From positions 62,001 through 126,000 of the forward strand of contig NZ_AP024452.1 of assembly GCF_016865485.1 (NCBI RefSeq): a stretch of 64,000 nt of DNA, in the 5' to 3' direction. Shown piece by piece: positions 34,576 through 43,452 of this stretch. The notes under the pieces were generated by a model, which worked only from the letters and a program-made list of their open reading frames with translations, did no database searches and was not told the origin of the DNA. Both the position numbers and the translations under genes were made by a program. How positions within the stretch are numbered: the first letter of the stretch is position 1; each line of letters opens with the position of its first letter. This DNA comes from Luteitalea sp. TBR-22 (lineage in GTDB: Bacteria; Acidobacteriota; Vicinamibacteria; Vicinamibacterales; Vicinamibacteraceae).

Positions 34576-35499
34576 ATGGACATGTCCACGTCGCGAAGTC
34601 TGGTGCCATTCGTCGATGCCCGCTCGCGGCGGCGCGTCCATCCCCTGAATCACGCGGTGGTCCAGCACTCGAGCAGGGACCTTGGCTGGAGCGGCCTCCA
34701 CGTCGAGCTCGCCTCTCACGACGGCTGGGAGGTTGATGACGTGCAGGTCGACGCTCCCTATCTCGCCCTGAACATGGACGCGCAGGCGCTGGTCATCGAA
34801 CGAAAGGTAGGCTCCGTCTTTCGGAAAGAAGTTGTGCCCCCAGGCACCCTTGTCATTCATCCAGTGGGTGAGTCGTTCTCGTTCCGCGTGGCGCAAGGAT
34901 CGCGCTGGGGCGGCGTGGTCCTTGCCCCGAGACTCGTCGAGCTGACGCTCGGAGGCCGGCTCGACATGCCCGCGGCATTCGGGGCCCGCGACCCGCAGGT
35001 CGTGTCCATCGTCAACGCGCTCGTGGACGAGACGGTGACCGGCGGCCCGACCGGGGCTTTGTATGCCGAGCATCTCGGCGCGGCGCTGGCGCTGCGCCTG
35101 GCGGCCTGCCACGCGACGGGGCGAATGGGTCCTCGTTCGTCGCGTGGCGGCATCACACCGCAGCGTCTGCGGCGAATCGAAGACTACGTTGATGCGCACC
35201 TGGAGCGTCGCCTCTCGCTCGAGGAGCTGGCGGCGTTGGCAGAGCTCAGCCTGAGTCACTTCGCCCGTCAGTTCAAGGTGACGACAGGCAAGGCACCTCA
35301 CGAGTACGTGCTCCACCGCCGACTGGAGCGCGCACGACAGATGCTCCTTCAGACTGCGGCCCCCGTGTCGGAGATCTCGGTCGACTGCGGCTTCTCGGAT
35401 CCCTCGCATCTCGTCCGCGCGTTCCGGCGCCGCTTCGGTGTCACGCCCGGGCAATGGCGTTCGCACGGCGGGCGGGTCAGGTCAGTCCCCGGGGATTGA
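34576..35499 (+). CDS. AraC/XylS-family transcriptional regulator
   Basis: 307 aa. An N-terminal sensing region without a clear cupin signature (about 1-190, with FRKEVVPPGTLVIHPVGESFSFRV) precedes a double helix-turn-helix domain from about 205: RRIEDYVDAHLERRLSLEELAALAELSLSHFARQFKVTTG and ISVDCGFSDPSHLVRAFRRRFGVTPGQWR. It is an activator by family. GGGGAG precedes the ATG. The next gene, a dienelactone-hydrolase-like protein on the same strand 90 bp downstream, is a plausible target. Confidence 0.92.
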   Translation: MDMSTSRSLVPFVDARSRRRVHPLNHAVVQHSSRDLGWSGLHVELASHDGWEVDDVQVDAPYLALNMDAQALVIERKVGSVFRKEVVPPGTLVIHPVGESFSFRVAQGSRWGGVVLAPRLVELTLGGRLDMPAAFGARDPQVVSIVNALVDETVTGGPTGALYAEHLGAALALRLAACHATGRMGPRSSRGGITPQRLRRIEDYVDAHLERRLSLEELAALAELSLSHFARQFKVTTGKAPHEYVLHRRLERARQMLLQTAAPVSEISVDCGFSDPSHLVRAFRRRFGVTPGQWRSHGGRVRSVPGD

Positions 35500-35589
35500 A
35501 GGGCAAGCCCATTCCAGAGGCAGCAGGTCGCTTCCATGCCACTTGCCGTGTGGGCGCGTACTCTCGCCTGCGTGCATGGAGGCCAGAAC

Positions 35590-36471
35590 GTGGAGCGCGT
35601 GACGTTTCAAAGCGGGTCCGAAACGTTGGTAGGACAGCTATACCTACCGTCGAAGGTGGATGGGCGTCTGGACAGCGTTGTCCTGATAGGCCCGATGACA
35701 TTCCAGAAGGAGCAGGCGCCGACCGCGTATGCGTGGCGGCTCGCGGCGGCCGGATTCGCCGCGCTCGTCTTCGATCCGCGATTCCGCGGGGAGAGCGGCG
35801 GGCAACCCCGATGCTGGGAAGATCCCGTGGCCAAGGTGGAGGACGTGCGCAGCGCCGTGTCCTTCCTCGCGACACAGCCGTCGACGATGGCCGGACGCGT
35901 GGCTGGTCTCGGGATCTGCCAGGGCTCGTCCGCGATGCTGGTTGCGGCAGCCGAGGACGGCCGCATCGCCGCCCTCGCGACCGTGGCCGGTCACTACAGG
36001 GATCACGACGGCGATGTCGCGTGGCTCGGCGACGCAGGCCTCGAGCAGCGTAAAGCCCGCGGCCGGGAAGCCAAGGCACAGTTCCTGGCCGGTGGCGCAG
36101 TCCAGTACGTCGCGGCGGTCGATCCGACCGACCCGACGGTCGGCATGCCAGGGAAGTTCGTCTGGGATTGGTACCACCACTGGGCCGATCGCGGGCAGTG
36201 GGAGAACCGGTACGCGGTGATGAGCGACGATGACCTCCTCGCCTTCGAGTCGATCACCGCGGCTCGTTCACTGCAGACGCCATGGCTGATGATCCACAGC
36301 GACCAGAGCTTCCTGCCGCAGGCGGCACGCCGGCACTTCGACGCCGCACCGGCTGTGCACAAGCAGCTCTCCTGGGAGGGCCAGACCCCGCACCTGGCGT
36401 ACTACGACCAGGATGACCTGATCGACGCGACCGTCGACAAGATTGTCGCGTACTTCAGGCGGCACTTGTAG
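35590..36471 (+). CDS. dienelactone hydrolase-like alpha/beta hydrolase with Cys nucleophile
   Basis: 293 aa from GTG 35590, which has GGAGG 7 nt upstream; ATG 35536 lies in frame but has no ribosome-binding site. The nucleophile elbow reads GLGICQGSSAM, with Cys in place of Ser, as in dienelactone hydrolases (GxCxG). The oxyanion/lid region is FDPRFRGESGGQPRCWEDP and the candidate His lies in GQTPHLAYYDQ. The central SDQSFLP segment holds the likely Asp. Xenobiotic or aromatic lactone hydrolysis is possible, not shown. Confidence 0.8.
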   Translation: MERVTFQSGSETLVGQLYLPSKVDGRLDSVVLIGPMTFQKEQAPTAYAWRLAAAGFAALVFDPRFRGESGGQPRCWEDPVAKVEDVRSAVSFLATQPSTMAGRVAGLGICQGSSAMLVAAAEDGRIAALATVAGHYRDHDGDVAWLGDAGLEQRKARGREAKAQFLAGGAVQYVAAVDPTDPTVGMPGKFVWDWYHHWADRGQWENRYAVMSDDDLLAFESITAARSLQTPWLMIHSDQSFLPQAARRHFDAAPAVHKQLSWEGQTPHLAYYDQDDLIDATVDKIVAYFRRHL

Positions 36472-36616
36472 AGGCGCAACGTCACGAGGTCTCTCCAGGG
36501 CGCCGTGCATACGCACACGGTCCAGCCCTCGAGCACGCGGACCAGCGGCCCACTCGCGAGGTCGGGGTAGGTCGGGACGTCGCCGACGGTGCCCAGGCGA
36601 GGCGTTGTCGCCGGCG

Positions 36617-37267
36617 TCAGTCGGCGCGCGACGTATCGAGCAGTCGCTCGAGGCCGTCGAGCAGCAGCTCCAGCCCGAACCCGATGTCCATCAGCCCATC
36701 GTACGAGCCGTCGGCCACCTGCTCGGACATCTCGCGCATGTACGGATACGGTTCCAGCATCGGCAGGAAGTGCGCCGCGGCGCCGGCGTACTCCTCGGGC
36801 TCGAACGGGAACTTCTGTTCGTGCAGCGTGAACCCGTAGACGTAGCAGTCGAGGGCGTTCCACGCGCGATCGGCCAACGCGATCGAGAAGCCCGCCTGGC
36901 GTAGACAACCGACGGTGGCATCGATGTAGTGCAGCATCGCCGGGCTGACGTTGATCCGTGACATGAGCAGGGCCGTGGCCCACGGGTGACGCCGCAGGAC
37001 GGCATGGGCCGACATGGCCCGGCGTCGCATGGCGTCCTTCCAGTGCACGCCAGGCTCGGGTGCCTCGATCTCCATCACGACCCGTTCGACCATGCCGTCG
37101 AGGAGGTCGTCGCGATTGGCCACGTGGTGGTAGAGCGACATCGCCTCTACCTTCAGCGCCACGGCCAGCTTCCGCATCGACAGCCAGGGTGTCGAGCCGT
37201 GGCCGCGCCCGGCCTCGGAGGAGGTTGGTCGCGGCAGATGGCAGCCACCGACGCGACCTGGAACCAC
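36617..37267 (-). CDS. TetR-family regulator with unusual N-terminus
   Basis: 216 aa. Residues 29-63 (LSMRKLAVALKVEAMSLYHHVANRDDLLDGM) are the helix 2-3 part of a TetR DNA-binding domain and the rest matches the TetR_C_1 (tetracycline-repressor-like) ligand domain: HPWATALLMSRINVSP and the EEYAGAAAHFLPMLEPYP region. The first ~28 residues do not form the usual amphipathic helix 1, and no other frame restores it, so the start may be degenerate. GTG 37267 is 25 bp after the DUF808 gene stop on the same strand. Confidence 0.75.
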   Translation of the reverse strand: MVPGRVGGCHLPRPTSSEAGRGHGSTPWLSMRKLAVALKVEAMSLYHHVANRDDLLDGMVERVVMEIEAPEPGVHWKDAMRRRAMSAHAVLRRHPWATALLMSRINVSPAMLHYIDATVGCLRQAGFSIALADRAWNALDCYVYGFTLHEQKFPFEPEEYAGAAAHFLPMLEPYPYMREMSEQVADGSYDGLMDIGFGLELLLDGLERLLDTSRAD

Positions 37268-37292
37268 GGTTCCGTGCCGTGCGAATTCCTAC

Positions 37293-38225
37293 TCAGTGCT
37301 TCCCCGGTGCCGCGATAGCCGCGACGCGCGCGACCACCCAGCCGATCGCCAGGCCCACCACACCAGCCGCCGTCGCGTCGATCAGCCAGGTGACGACGCC
37401 CGACGCGGCGCCGAGTGGCGCGCCGGCGTGCGACGCGAATTCGTGGATCGCGTGCGGAATCGTGCCGAGACCGTACTCCTCCAGCCCGTGCAGGAGGATG
37501 CCGCCGCCCACCCAGAGCATCGCCAGCATCCCCACGAAGGACAACGTCTTCAACAGCACCGGCATCGCCCGCACGATCCCCACGCCGAGCGAGCGGACGG
37601 CGGCGCTCTCGCCTTCCGCCGCGAGATGGATCCCGGCGTCGTCGGCCTTGACGATGAGCGCCACCGCGCCGTACACCGCCGCAGTCACCACCAGGCCCAC
37701 CAGGCCCATCACCACGGCCTTGTTGAGGAGCGACGGGGTGGTGACCGACGCCAGGGTGAGCGCCATGATCTCGGCCGACAGGATGAAGTCGGTGCGGATC
37801 GCGCTGGCGACCGTGGCGCCCTCGTCGACCGGCCCCTTAGCCGTCGCCCCCGGCGCCGGAGCAGGCGCAGGGTGCAGCAGGTGGTGCACCTTCTCGTAGC
37901 CCTCGAAGCACAGGTACGCGCCGCCGACCATCAGCAGCGGCGTGATCGCCCAGGGCGCAAATGCGCTGAGCACCAGCGCGCCTGGCAGCAGATACAGCGT
38001 CTTGTTCTTGAGCGAACCCCACGCGATCTTCGCGATGATCGGCAGCTCACGCGCCGCGGCGGATCCGACCACATACCGGGGCGTGACGGCGGCGTCGTCG
38101 ATGACGATGCCGGCGGTCTTCTTGCCGGCCTTCAGTGCCTGCAGCGCGACGTCGTCGAGCGAGCCGGCGGCCACTTTCGCGATTGCTGCGATGTCGTCGA
38201 GGAGGGCGAAGAAACCGGATGCCAT
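37293..38225 (-). CDS. DUF808 inner-membrane protein (YedI-like)
   Basis: 310 aa from ATG 38225 (GGGAG 5 nt upstream). The N-terminus FFALLDDIAAIAKVAAGSLDDVA is the hallmark of DUF808. Several hydrophobic segments follow (ALVLSAFAPWAITPLLMVGGAYL, VMGLVGLVVTAAVYGAVALIV, LLKTLSFVGMLAMLWVGGGILL, VVGLAIGWVVA), consistent with a polytopic membrane protein of the length of E. coli YedI. Function is unknown. Confidence 0.9.
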   Translation of the reverse strand: MASGFFALLDDIAAIAKVAAGSLDDVALQALKAGKKTAGIVIDDAAVTPRYVVGSAAARELPIIAKIAWGSLKNKTLYLLPGALVLSAFAPWAITPLLMVGGAYLCFEGYEKVHHLLHPAPAPAPGATAKGPVDEGATVASAIRTDFILSAEIMALTLASVTTPSLLNKAVVMGLVGLVVTAAVYGAVALIVKADDAGIHLAAEGESAAVRSLGVGIVRAMPVLLKTLSFVGMLAMLWVGGGILLHGLEEYGLGTIPHAIHEFASHAGAPLGAASGVVTWLIDATAAGVVGLAIGWVVARVAAIAAPGKH

Positions 38226-38508
38226 GCAACTCCCGATGCGCGTGAAGTGATGTGGCGTGGCGACGGTCACGCCGTGGGCGATCGCTCGACCAGCACCCGC
38301 CCGTGCCTCGGGGACCGTCAGGCACGCGGGCCCGAGCGTCGGGCCGAGACTCTGGCCATGATAAGCGGCATGCGGTCGGCGACGTCCCTTCGGGCTACCA
38401 TCCAGGGCTCCGCTGCCGTGATCGGCCCGTCACGACGGTCCTGACCGCGCAGGTCCCGGAGAGTCCTGACCTCACGACACGCCCTGGCCGAGCCGCCACC
38501 CGACAGAC

Positions 38509-39465
38509 ATGACCACCACTCGCACCGCTGCCATGCTGCTCGTCCTGCTGCTCACGGCCGCGCCCGTCGCGATCGCGCAGGCGCCGCCCGCCGTTCGGAT
38601 TCGCATCGACCCGACGTCGACGCTCGAGTCACGGGTCGGCCCGACGGACCCATCGGTGCTGAAGATGTTCGCCGACGCAGGGATGCCGACGCCCATCGCG
38701 CATACGCTCACCGACGTCGAGCGCCAGGCATTGGCGCGGGCGTTCGCAGTGCTGCCGCCGGTGCACCAGCGCGTCCTGCGCGAACGCCTGCGGCGCCTCA
38801 GCTTCCTCGACGGGATGCCCAACACGGCGCTCACCTCCACGGTCGACACCGAGGCGGGCACTCCCGCGTTCGACCTGACGATTCGCGCCGGCGTGTTGCG
38901 CGAGACCGTGTCGGAGTTCCTCACGACCAAGGAGCGCACCTGCTTCGACTTCAGCGGCTCCGATCGGACCGTGGCGGTGGAGGCGGGCACGCTCGATGCC
39001 ATCGTGTACGTCCTGCTTCATGAAGCGACGCACATGGTTGACGGCGCGATGGGACTCACCCCCCGTGAAGCCGCGCCTCGGGCCAGCGAGGGCGCGCTGC
39101 TGACCACCGGCGTGTGGACCGACAGGCTGACCATCGCGGGTCCGTATGCGAACCCGCTGCTCGACGGGCTGGCCTATCGCCGAGGCGGTCGTCCGGTGGC
39201 GGCGTCCGACGCGCACGAGGTGTACGCCGCGCTGCGGCGCACGCCCTTCGCATCGTTGTACGGCAGCAGCAACTGGCACGACGATGTGGCCGAGCTCGTG
39301 GCATGGCACCACCTCACGAGTCGCTTGAAGCAGCCGTATCGCATTCTCGTGCGCGAACGCGGGCATGACGTGCTGGTGTACGAGCCCATGGCGTCGCCGC
39401 TGGTCCAGCGGCGGCTACGGTTGCTGCCGTCGATGTACGACGCTCCGCAAGGCCATGGAAACTGA
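38509..39465 (+). CDS. putative secreted zinc metallopeptidase-like protein
   Basis: 318 aa with a signal peptide (AMLLVLLLTAAPVAIAQAP). The central motif VLLHEATHMVDG (near residue 170) is an HExxH zinc-site pattern, and about 85 residues later DDVAELVAWHHLT offers a candidate third ligand Glu or a His pair. I cannot assign it to a named peptidase family. It has no close neighbours, and the 238-bp gap before it holds only GC-rich inverted repeats (GTGCCT...AGGCAC near 38308-38330). Confidence 0.7.
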   Translation: MTTTRTAAMLLVLLLTAAPVAIAQAPPAVRIRIDPTSTLESRVGPTDPSVLKMFADAGMPTPIAHTLTDVERQALARAFAVLPPVHQRVLRERLRRLSFLDGMPNTALTSTVDTEAGTPAFDLTIRAGVLRETVSEFLTTKERTCFDFSGSDRTVAVEAGTLDAIVYVLLHEATHMVDGAMGLTPREAAPRASEGALLTTGVWTDRLTIAGPYANPLLDGLAYRRGGRPVAASDAHEVYAALRRTPFASLYGSSNWHDDVAELVAWHHLTSRLKQPYRILVRERGHDVLVYEPMASPLVQRRLRLLPSMYDAPQGHGN

Positions 39466-39619
39466 GACTGGCCACGCCGACGTGGCGACGGAGAGTGAAG
39501 ACGCACGCCGAGTACGCGTGGCTGCCGTACGAGACCTGCCTCGAGCGCATGCACCGCCGGGGCCTGAAGGGACGGGCTGCGGGCGGCGTCCAGGACGGCC
39601 ATCGACACGCCAGAAGCAC

Positions 39620-39644
39620 GAAGCCCGGCACGGGGCCGGGCTTC
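39620..39644 (+). terminator. hairpin between convergent genes
   Basis: GAAGCCCGGC (39620-39629), loop ACGGG, GCCGGGCTTC (39635-39644): a perfect 10-bp stem lying between convergent genes, so it can serve both directions. No U tract follows. Confidence 0.55.
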
Positions 39645-39684
39645 TGATGCTGACTGGATGTGCCTACGCCTTGCGTCGTCGGAC

Positions 39685-40473
39685 TCAGATGAAGCGGGTG
39701 CCTGATTCGGATGACGCGTACGGGATGCGGTACGAGTAGCACGCGCCACCACCGGCCTGCGCTTCGAACCACAGTTGCCCGCCCATGCGTCCGAGCAGTT
39801 CGCTCGCGATGGAGAGTCCGAACATCGACGCGCCGTCGTCGGGGGGCTCCTGGAGGGCTGCGGCGCTCGGTCGTCGCACGTCCGACGCTCGATCGTGGCA
39901 GTGCCCGGCATCGCAGACGCTACAGACGACGCCGCCAGGACCAGTGACCAGCTGCACGAGGACGATGCCATCTTCCCGCGAGTGACTGAGGGCCTGCGAG
40001 AGCAGGTTGTCGGCGAGCACGGCGATCGCCACGCGGTCGCCCCAGACCGGCGGGACGTTGTCCGCCGATCTGTAGACGATGCCGATGCGCTTCCGCTCCG
40101 CCCCGCTCGCGTAGTAGTCACAGGCGCGCTTCATGAGCCTGGCGATGTCGACGGCCTCGAAGCGCAGCGGGAACTTGCCGGGCGGCGACACCTGCAACAA
40201 CCGGCCCAACGTGTGCTGCATGAGGTTGCCGAGGTGCCGAAGACCGGCGATCCAGATCGGCACCTCCGGGTCCGGATGCTCCTTGAGCGTGTCGGCCAGC
40301 AGATCGAGGGTGGCGTTGCCGACCGACAGATAGCTCGTGAGCGCGTGCGCCATCAGGCCCGAGGTGGACGGGTCACCGACCGGAATGCGGTCGAGTTCCT
40401 CGAGCGCGTCGGCAAGGTGGGCGACCGCAACCTCGATCGCCCCGATGGCGGCCGAACGGGCCTCTGTCGTCAT
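39685..40473 (-). CDS. soluble histidine-kinase-like ATPase
   Basis: 262 aa with no membrane segment. Residues about 35-105 form a helical DHp-like region (GLMAHALTSYLSVGNATLDLL, LRHLGNLMQHTLGRLL) with His candidates at the usual place, followed by a GHKL ATPase: N box DNLLSQALSHSRE, a D-x-G motif altered to CDAGHCHD, and GLSIASELLGRMGGQLWFEA. The divergent motifs mean ATP binding is plausible but kinase activity is not certain. It may be an orphan regulator or an anti-sigma-type switch kinase. Confidence 0.65.
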   Translation of the reverse strand: MTTEARSAAIGAIEVAVAHLADALEELDRIPVGDPSTSGLMAHALTSYLSVGNATLDLLADTLKEHPDPEVPIWIAGLRHLGNLMQHTLGRLLQVSPPGKFPLRFEAVDIARLMKRACDYYASGAERKRIGIVYRSADNVPPVWGDRVAIAVLADNLLSQALSHSREDGIVLVQLVTGPGGVVCSVCDAGHCHDRASDVRRPSAAALQEPPDDGASMFGLSIASELLGRMGGQLWFEAQAGGGACYSYRIPYASSESGTRFI

Positions 40474-40654
40474 CAGACGTCTCCTCGCGTCCGCGCCGCG
40501 TGCGTCGACAGGACGTGGCGTGGCACGGTGCGTGTCGAGGCCTCACCGATGCTGCCCGCTGCGGGCCGGCCTGCCGGGCGATCGGTGGGCCGTGCCTGGA
40601 GGTGCGGTCGGCGTGCCGGCTGCCAACGCCGTCGCCGCGCAGACCAGGCAGTGC

Positions 40655-43087
40655 TCAGCGCCGTCGCCCACCACCGCCGCGACGCATGCCACCGCCGTAG
40701 CTGCCGTAACTGCCGCTGCGCGGCACGCTGCTGCCGCCGCTCCTGTAGCTGCCCTGGTCGCGCGTCCGTTGGCTACCCTCGGCCCTCGCCCGCGCGTCAC
40801 GATCGAGCTGGCTGGTGGTGGCGCGATCGGCGGGCGCCGGGGACGGGCTCGTCTCGGGTCGGGTGGTCCGCGGCTGCTGGTCGGGGCGGGGCCCCGGCTG
40901 CCTGTCGGTGTTCGACCAGTCGCCGTTGTCGTACTTCTGCCATGTGCCGTCCTGGCGACGATAGACGTTGCCATCCCGACCGGCATACACGTCGCCGCTG
41001 CTGCCGACGCCCACCGCGCCCTGATCGCCGCGCCGCGTGATTGCCGCGCCATCGTCGGTCCGGATCGTCCGGGTGGTGGTGCCGGTACGACGGTTCGTAT
41101 AGCGCTGGGTGGCCGCCCAGTCGTCACCGCGCTGGACCGCCGTCGATCCCCAGCTGCCGTAGACGTTCGATCCCTGGCGCGTCCCGGCGTACGTCCCGGT
41201 CCGAGGGTTGTAGGCGTGAGCAACCCCACGCGCGCCGTAGGGACCATAGGCTGCGGCGCCGCGCGCATAGGTGCCGGTGCGCGGGTTGTAGCGCGCACCA
41301 ACGCCGGCCCCGCCATAGGGTCCGTAGACCGCGGCGCTGCGCCCATAGGCACCGGTCCACGGGTTGTACCAGGCGGAGTACCCGTAGGTGGGGAAGTGCG
41401 GGTAGTAGTACGGATACATCCCGCCGTACCCCCAGTACGGCGGGTAGTACCAGCCGGTCCCCCAGACCGCGCAGCCCCACGCCACCATCATGCCGGTGTA
41501 TCCGGCCGCCGCGGCAAACACCACCCAGTCATCGTCATCGTCGTCCTCGACGGTGACGTAGGTGACGTGGTGCGCGGGCGAACTCGCGGGAATCTGGTAG
41601 ATCGCCTCCGGCACCGACTCGGCGACCTGCCACGGACCGGTCGCGGTCTTGCCGACGAACCACACGCCCTGGTAGCACATGTAGTAGGCATCGCCGACCT
41701 TGAACACGTCCTTGTCCGTGTTCACGGCGCGCGTCACCGTCGTCTTCTCGATCGGCGCGAACTGCGCCGCGTCGCCGTTGTAGGTCACCTCGGGTGCCAC
41801 CAGCGTCTTCTTGTTGACGCGAGCCGTCTCCGGGACCGACGCGAGCAGGACCGCCTCGGCTGCCTGATCGGTGCCCGGCACCGACGCCAGGACGCGCGAG
41901 CGCTCGTGCTCGAGCGGGATCTTCTTGAAGTCCTCCGGCAACGACGGCGTCGCGAACGACCATGGTCCGCTGAAGTCCGGCGCCGAGAACCAGCGGCCTG
42001 CGACGAGGTAGTACACAGTGCCGGCCTTGCCCACCCGGAAGACGTCGCTCTCGGTGTTGCTGACCCACAGCAGCTGCGACGCGCCGGGGACGGCGACGTA
42101 GCGGGGCGCGCCGGTCAGCAGAATCAGCTCGCCTGGTGTGGTGGCCAGGAACACCTTCGGCGCCGCGGTGAGCTTTCGCCCCGGCAGCGCCGCCTTCACC
42201 TGAGCCCAGTTCTGGTCGGCCGGCAACTTCCCGAAGCTGCTCGGCAGGGTGCCCGCAGGCAGCCAGGGACCCTTGATGTCGGTCGAGGTGAGCCACGCGT
42301 CGTCGTTGCGGAGGTAGAGCGTCTTCGTGGGCGTGTGCTGAAAGAGGTCCCAGTTGGTGTTGACCACGTACTTCAGGTCGTTGTCCTTGATGGGACTCCA
42401 GATCGGATCGCCGTCGAGGTTGACCACCACCGCCGGGGTCGTGCTGAAGAAGATGGTCGGCGGGTCGGCCTTGAGGCCCTCGACGTTCCTGGGCACCACC
42501 TGGCTCTTGTCGATGTACGCCAGCACGCGGTCGAGCGCGATGACCCGCTCGTCGTTCGGGATCGCCTTCTCGATCGCCGCCGTCAGATCCCGCACCTGCT
42601 CCCTGGGAAGCGTCTGGAAGTTCGCCTCGGCGATGTCGATCGGGTCGAACTTGACCAGACGGTCGGACACCGAGGCGCGCGTCCTCGCCTCGAGTCGAAT
42701 CGTTCCCAGGACCGGCTTGCCGGTGGCCTGTGCCGACGCCCGGTAGGCCACTGCGCTGTAGGCCACCATCTGTCGCTGGTCTCGCCAGCTCGCGATCTGC
42801 GGTTGGTACACCACGATGCTGCCGCCGCTCGCGAGCGGGTAGGTGCGCGGCCAGCCGCCGTCGATTGACGTCGCGTCGGCGGCGCCGGTCCCGGGCGGAC
42901 GCGTCGCGGCGGCTGCACCCGTCGGCGGCCTCTGCCCCGCGCCCTGTGCGCCCGCTGCGACGGCCGTCGAACGTGTGGGCGTGGGCGGCGATTGCGCCGC
43001 AGCGACAATCAGCATCGAGGGATCGAGCAGGAGGCTGACTGCGGCCACAGCGGCTACGGCGGATTCGGCGGGCTTCTTTCGACGCAT
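40655..43087 (-). CDS. large secreted protein with YNPRTGTY repeats
   Basis: 810 aa from ATG 43087 (MRRKKPAESAVAAVAAVSLL, signal peptide). Residues about 60-560 form repeated units in which short WFxGxDFSGPWSFA/SPLPEDFKKIP and TKTLYLRNDDAWLTS/TDIKGPWLPAG motifs recur, each with VFKVGDAYYMCYQGVWFVGKTATGPWQVA-like ends. Then comes a hydrophobic Trp/Tyr-rich stretch (WGCAVWGTGWYYPPYWGYGG), followed by tandem YNPRTGTYARGAAAYGPYG repeats and a Gly/Ser/Arg-rich tail. Related proteins in Acidobacteriota and Proteobacteria are sometimes labelled carbohydrate-binding family V/XII, without functional evidence. It is divergent from the 43453 gene. Confidence 0.7.
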   Translation of the reverse strand: MRRKKPAESAVAAVAAVSLLLDPSMLIVAAAQSPPTPTRSTAVAAGAQGAGQRPPTGAAAATRPPGTGAADATSIDGGWPRTYPLASGGSIVVYQPQIASWRDQRQMVAYSAVAYRASAQATGKPVLGTIRLEARTRASVSDRLVKFDPIDIAEANFQTLPREQVRDLTAAIEKAIPNDERVIALDRVLAYIDKSQVVPRNVEGLKADPPTIFFSTTPAVVVNLDGDPIWSPIKDNDLKYVVNTNWDLFQHTPTKTLYLRNDDAWLTSTDIKGPWLPAGTLPSSFGKLPADQNWAQVKAALPGRKLTAAPKVFLATTPGELILLTGAPRYVAVPGASQLLWVSNTESDVFRVGKAGTVYYLVAGRWFSAPDFSGPWSFATPSLPEDFKKIPLEHERSRVLASVPGTDQAAEAVLLASVPETARVNKKTLVAPEVTYNGDAAQFAPIEKTTVTRAVNTDKDVFKVGDAYYMCYQGVWFVGKTATGPWQVAESVPEAIYQIPASSPAHHVTYVTVEDDDDDDWVVFAAAAGYTGMMVAWGCAVWGTGWYYPPYWGYGGMYPYYYPHFPTYGYSAWYNPWTGAYGRSAAVYGPYGGAGVGARYNPRTGTYARGAAAYGPYGARGVAHAYNPRTGTYAGTRQGSNVYGSWGSTAVQRGDDWAATQRYTNRRTGTTTRTIRTDDGAAITRRGDQGAVGVGSSGDVYAGRDGNVYRRQDGTWQKYDNGDWSNTDRQPGPRPDQQPRTTRPETSPSPAPADRATTSQLDRDARARAEGSQRTRDQGSYRSGGSSVPRSGSYGSYGGGMRRGGGGRRR

Positions 43088-43452
43088 GTCGCAGTCCTCG
43101 ATGTCGTTGTCGAGGAAGGCATGAGCATGGACCGTGCCCGGACCGGCTCCGGGACCGGGCTGGGTCGCAGGCCGCGTCAGCGCCGTGATTTCCCTCACCG
43201 GGCGCGTCGAGGCCGTGCGGCACCATGCGTCCCGGCTCCGCTGAACCGGAGCTTCTACGACATGCCGGACGTGGGCCGTCGCGGCCACGCGCGCGAGGCG
43301 CCTGTCGCGATGGCGGCAGGACGACGCCACTGTCATGGAGGTCGGCAACCGTCACGCAACGTCATCGGACGCTCGATCCGCAGGCGGGCAACGGCTCGCG
43401 GCTTGCACTGGCTCCTCGTGTCAGAGAGACTGCCACCGACAGGAGGTGGGGT
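43088..43452. other. divergent intergenic region, 365 bp
   Basis: Lies between the repeat protein (minus) and a small secreted protein (plus). No coding sequence is supported. A sigma-54-like element at 43392-43406 and AGGAGG at 43441-43446 precede ATG 43453. Confidence 0.6.
43392..43406 (+). promoter_or_regulatory. sigma-54-like promoter candidate
   Basis: CGGCTC-N5-TTGCA, with GG (43393) and GC (43404) exactly 10 bp apart, against the consensus TGGCAC-N5-TTGCA. It would give a leader of about 35 nt before ATG 43453. GG-N10-GC occurs often by chance in GC-rich DNA; the intact TTGCA is the stronger part. Confidence 0.3.

Noticed and set aside
39495-39647. Small plus-strand open frame of 50 codons between the metallopeptidase-like gene and the kinase-like gene
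   Set aside because: It has a GTG and a weak GGAG, but runs through the terminator hairpin and has no recognisable sequence.
40337-42868. 843-codon plus-strand frame opposite the repeat protein
   Set aside because: Its low-complexity Arg/Gly/Val composition mirrors the repeats on the other strand, which have an export signal.
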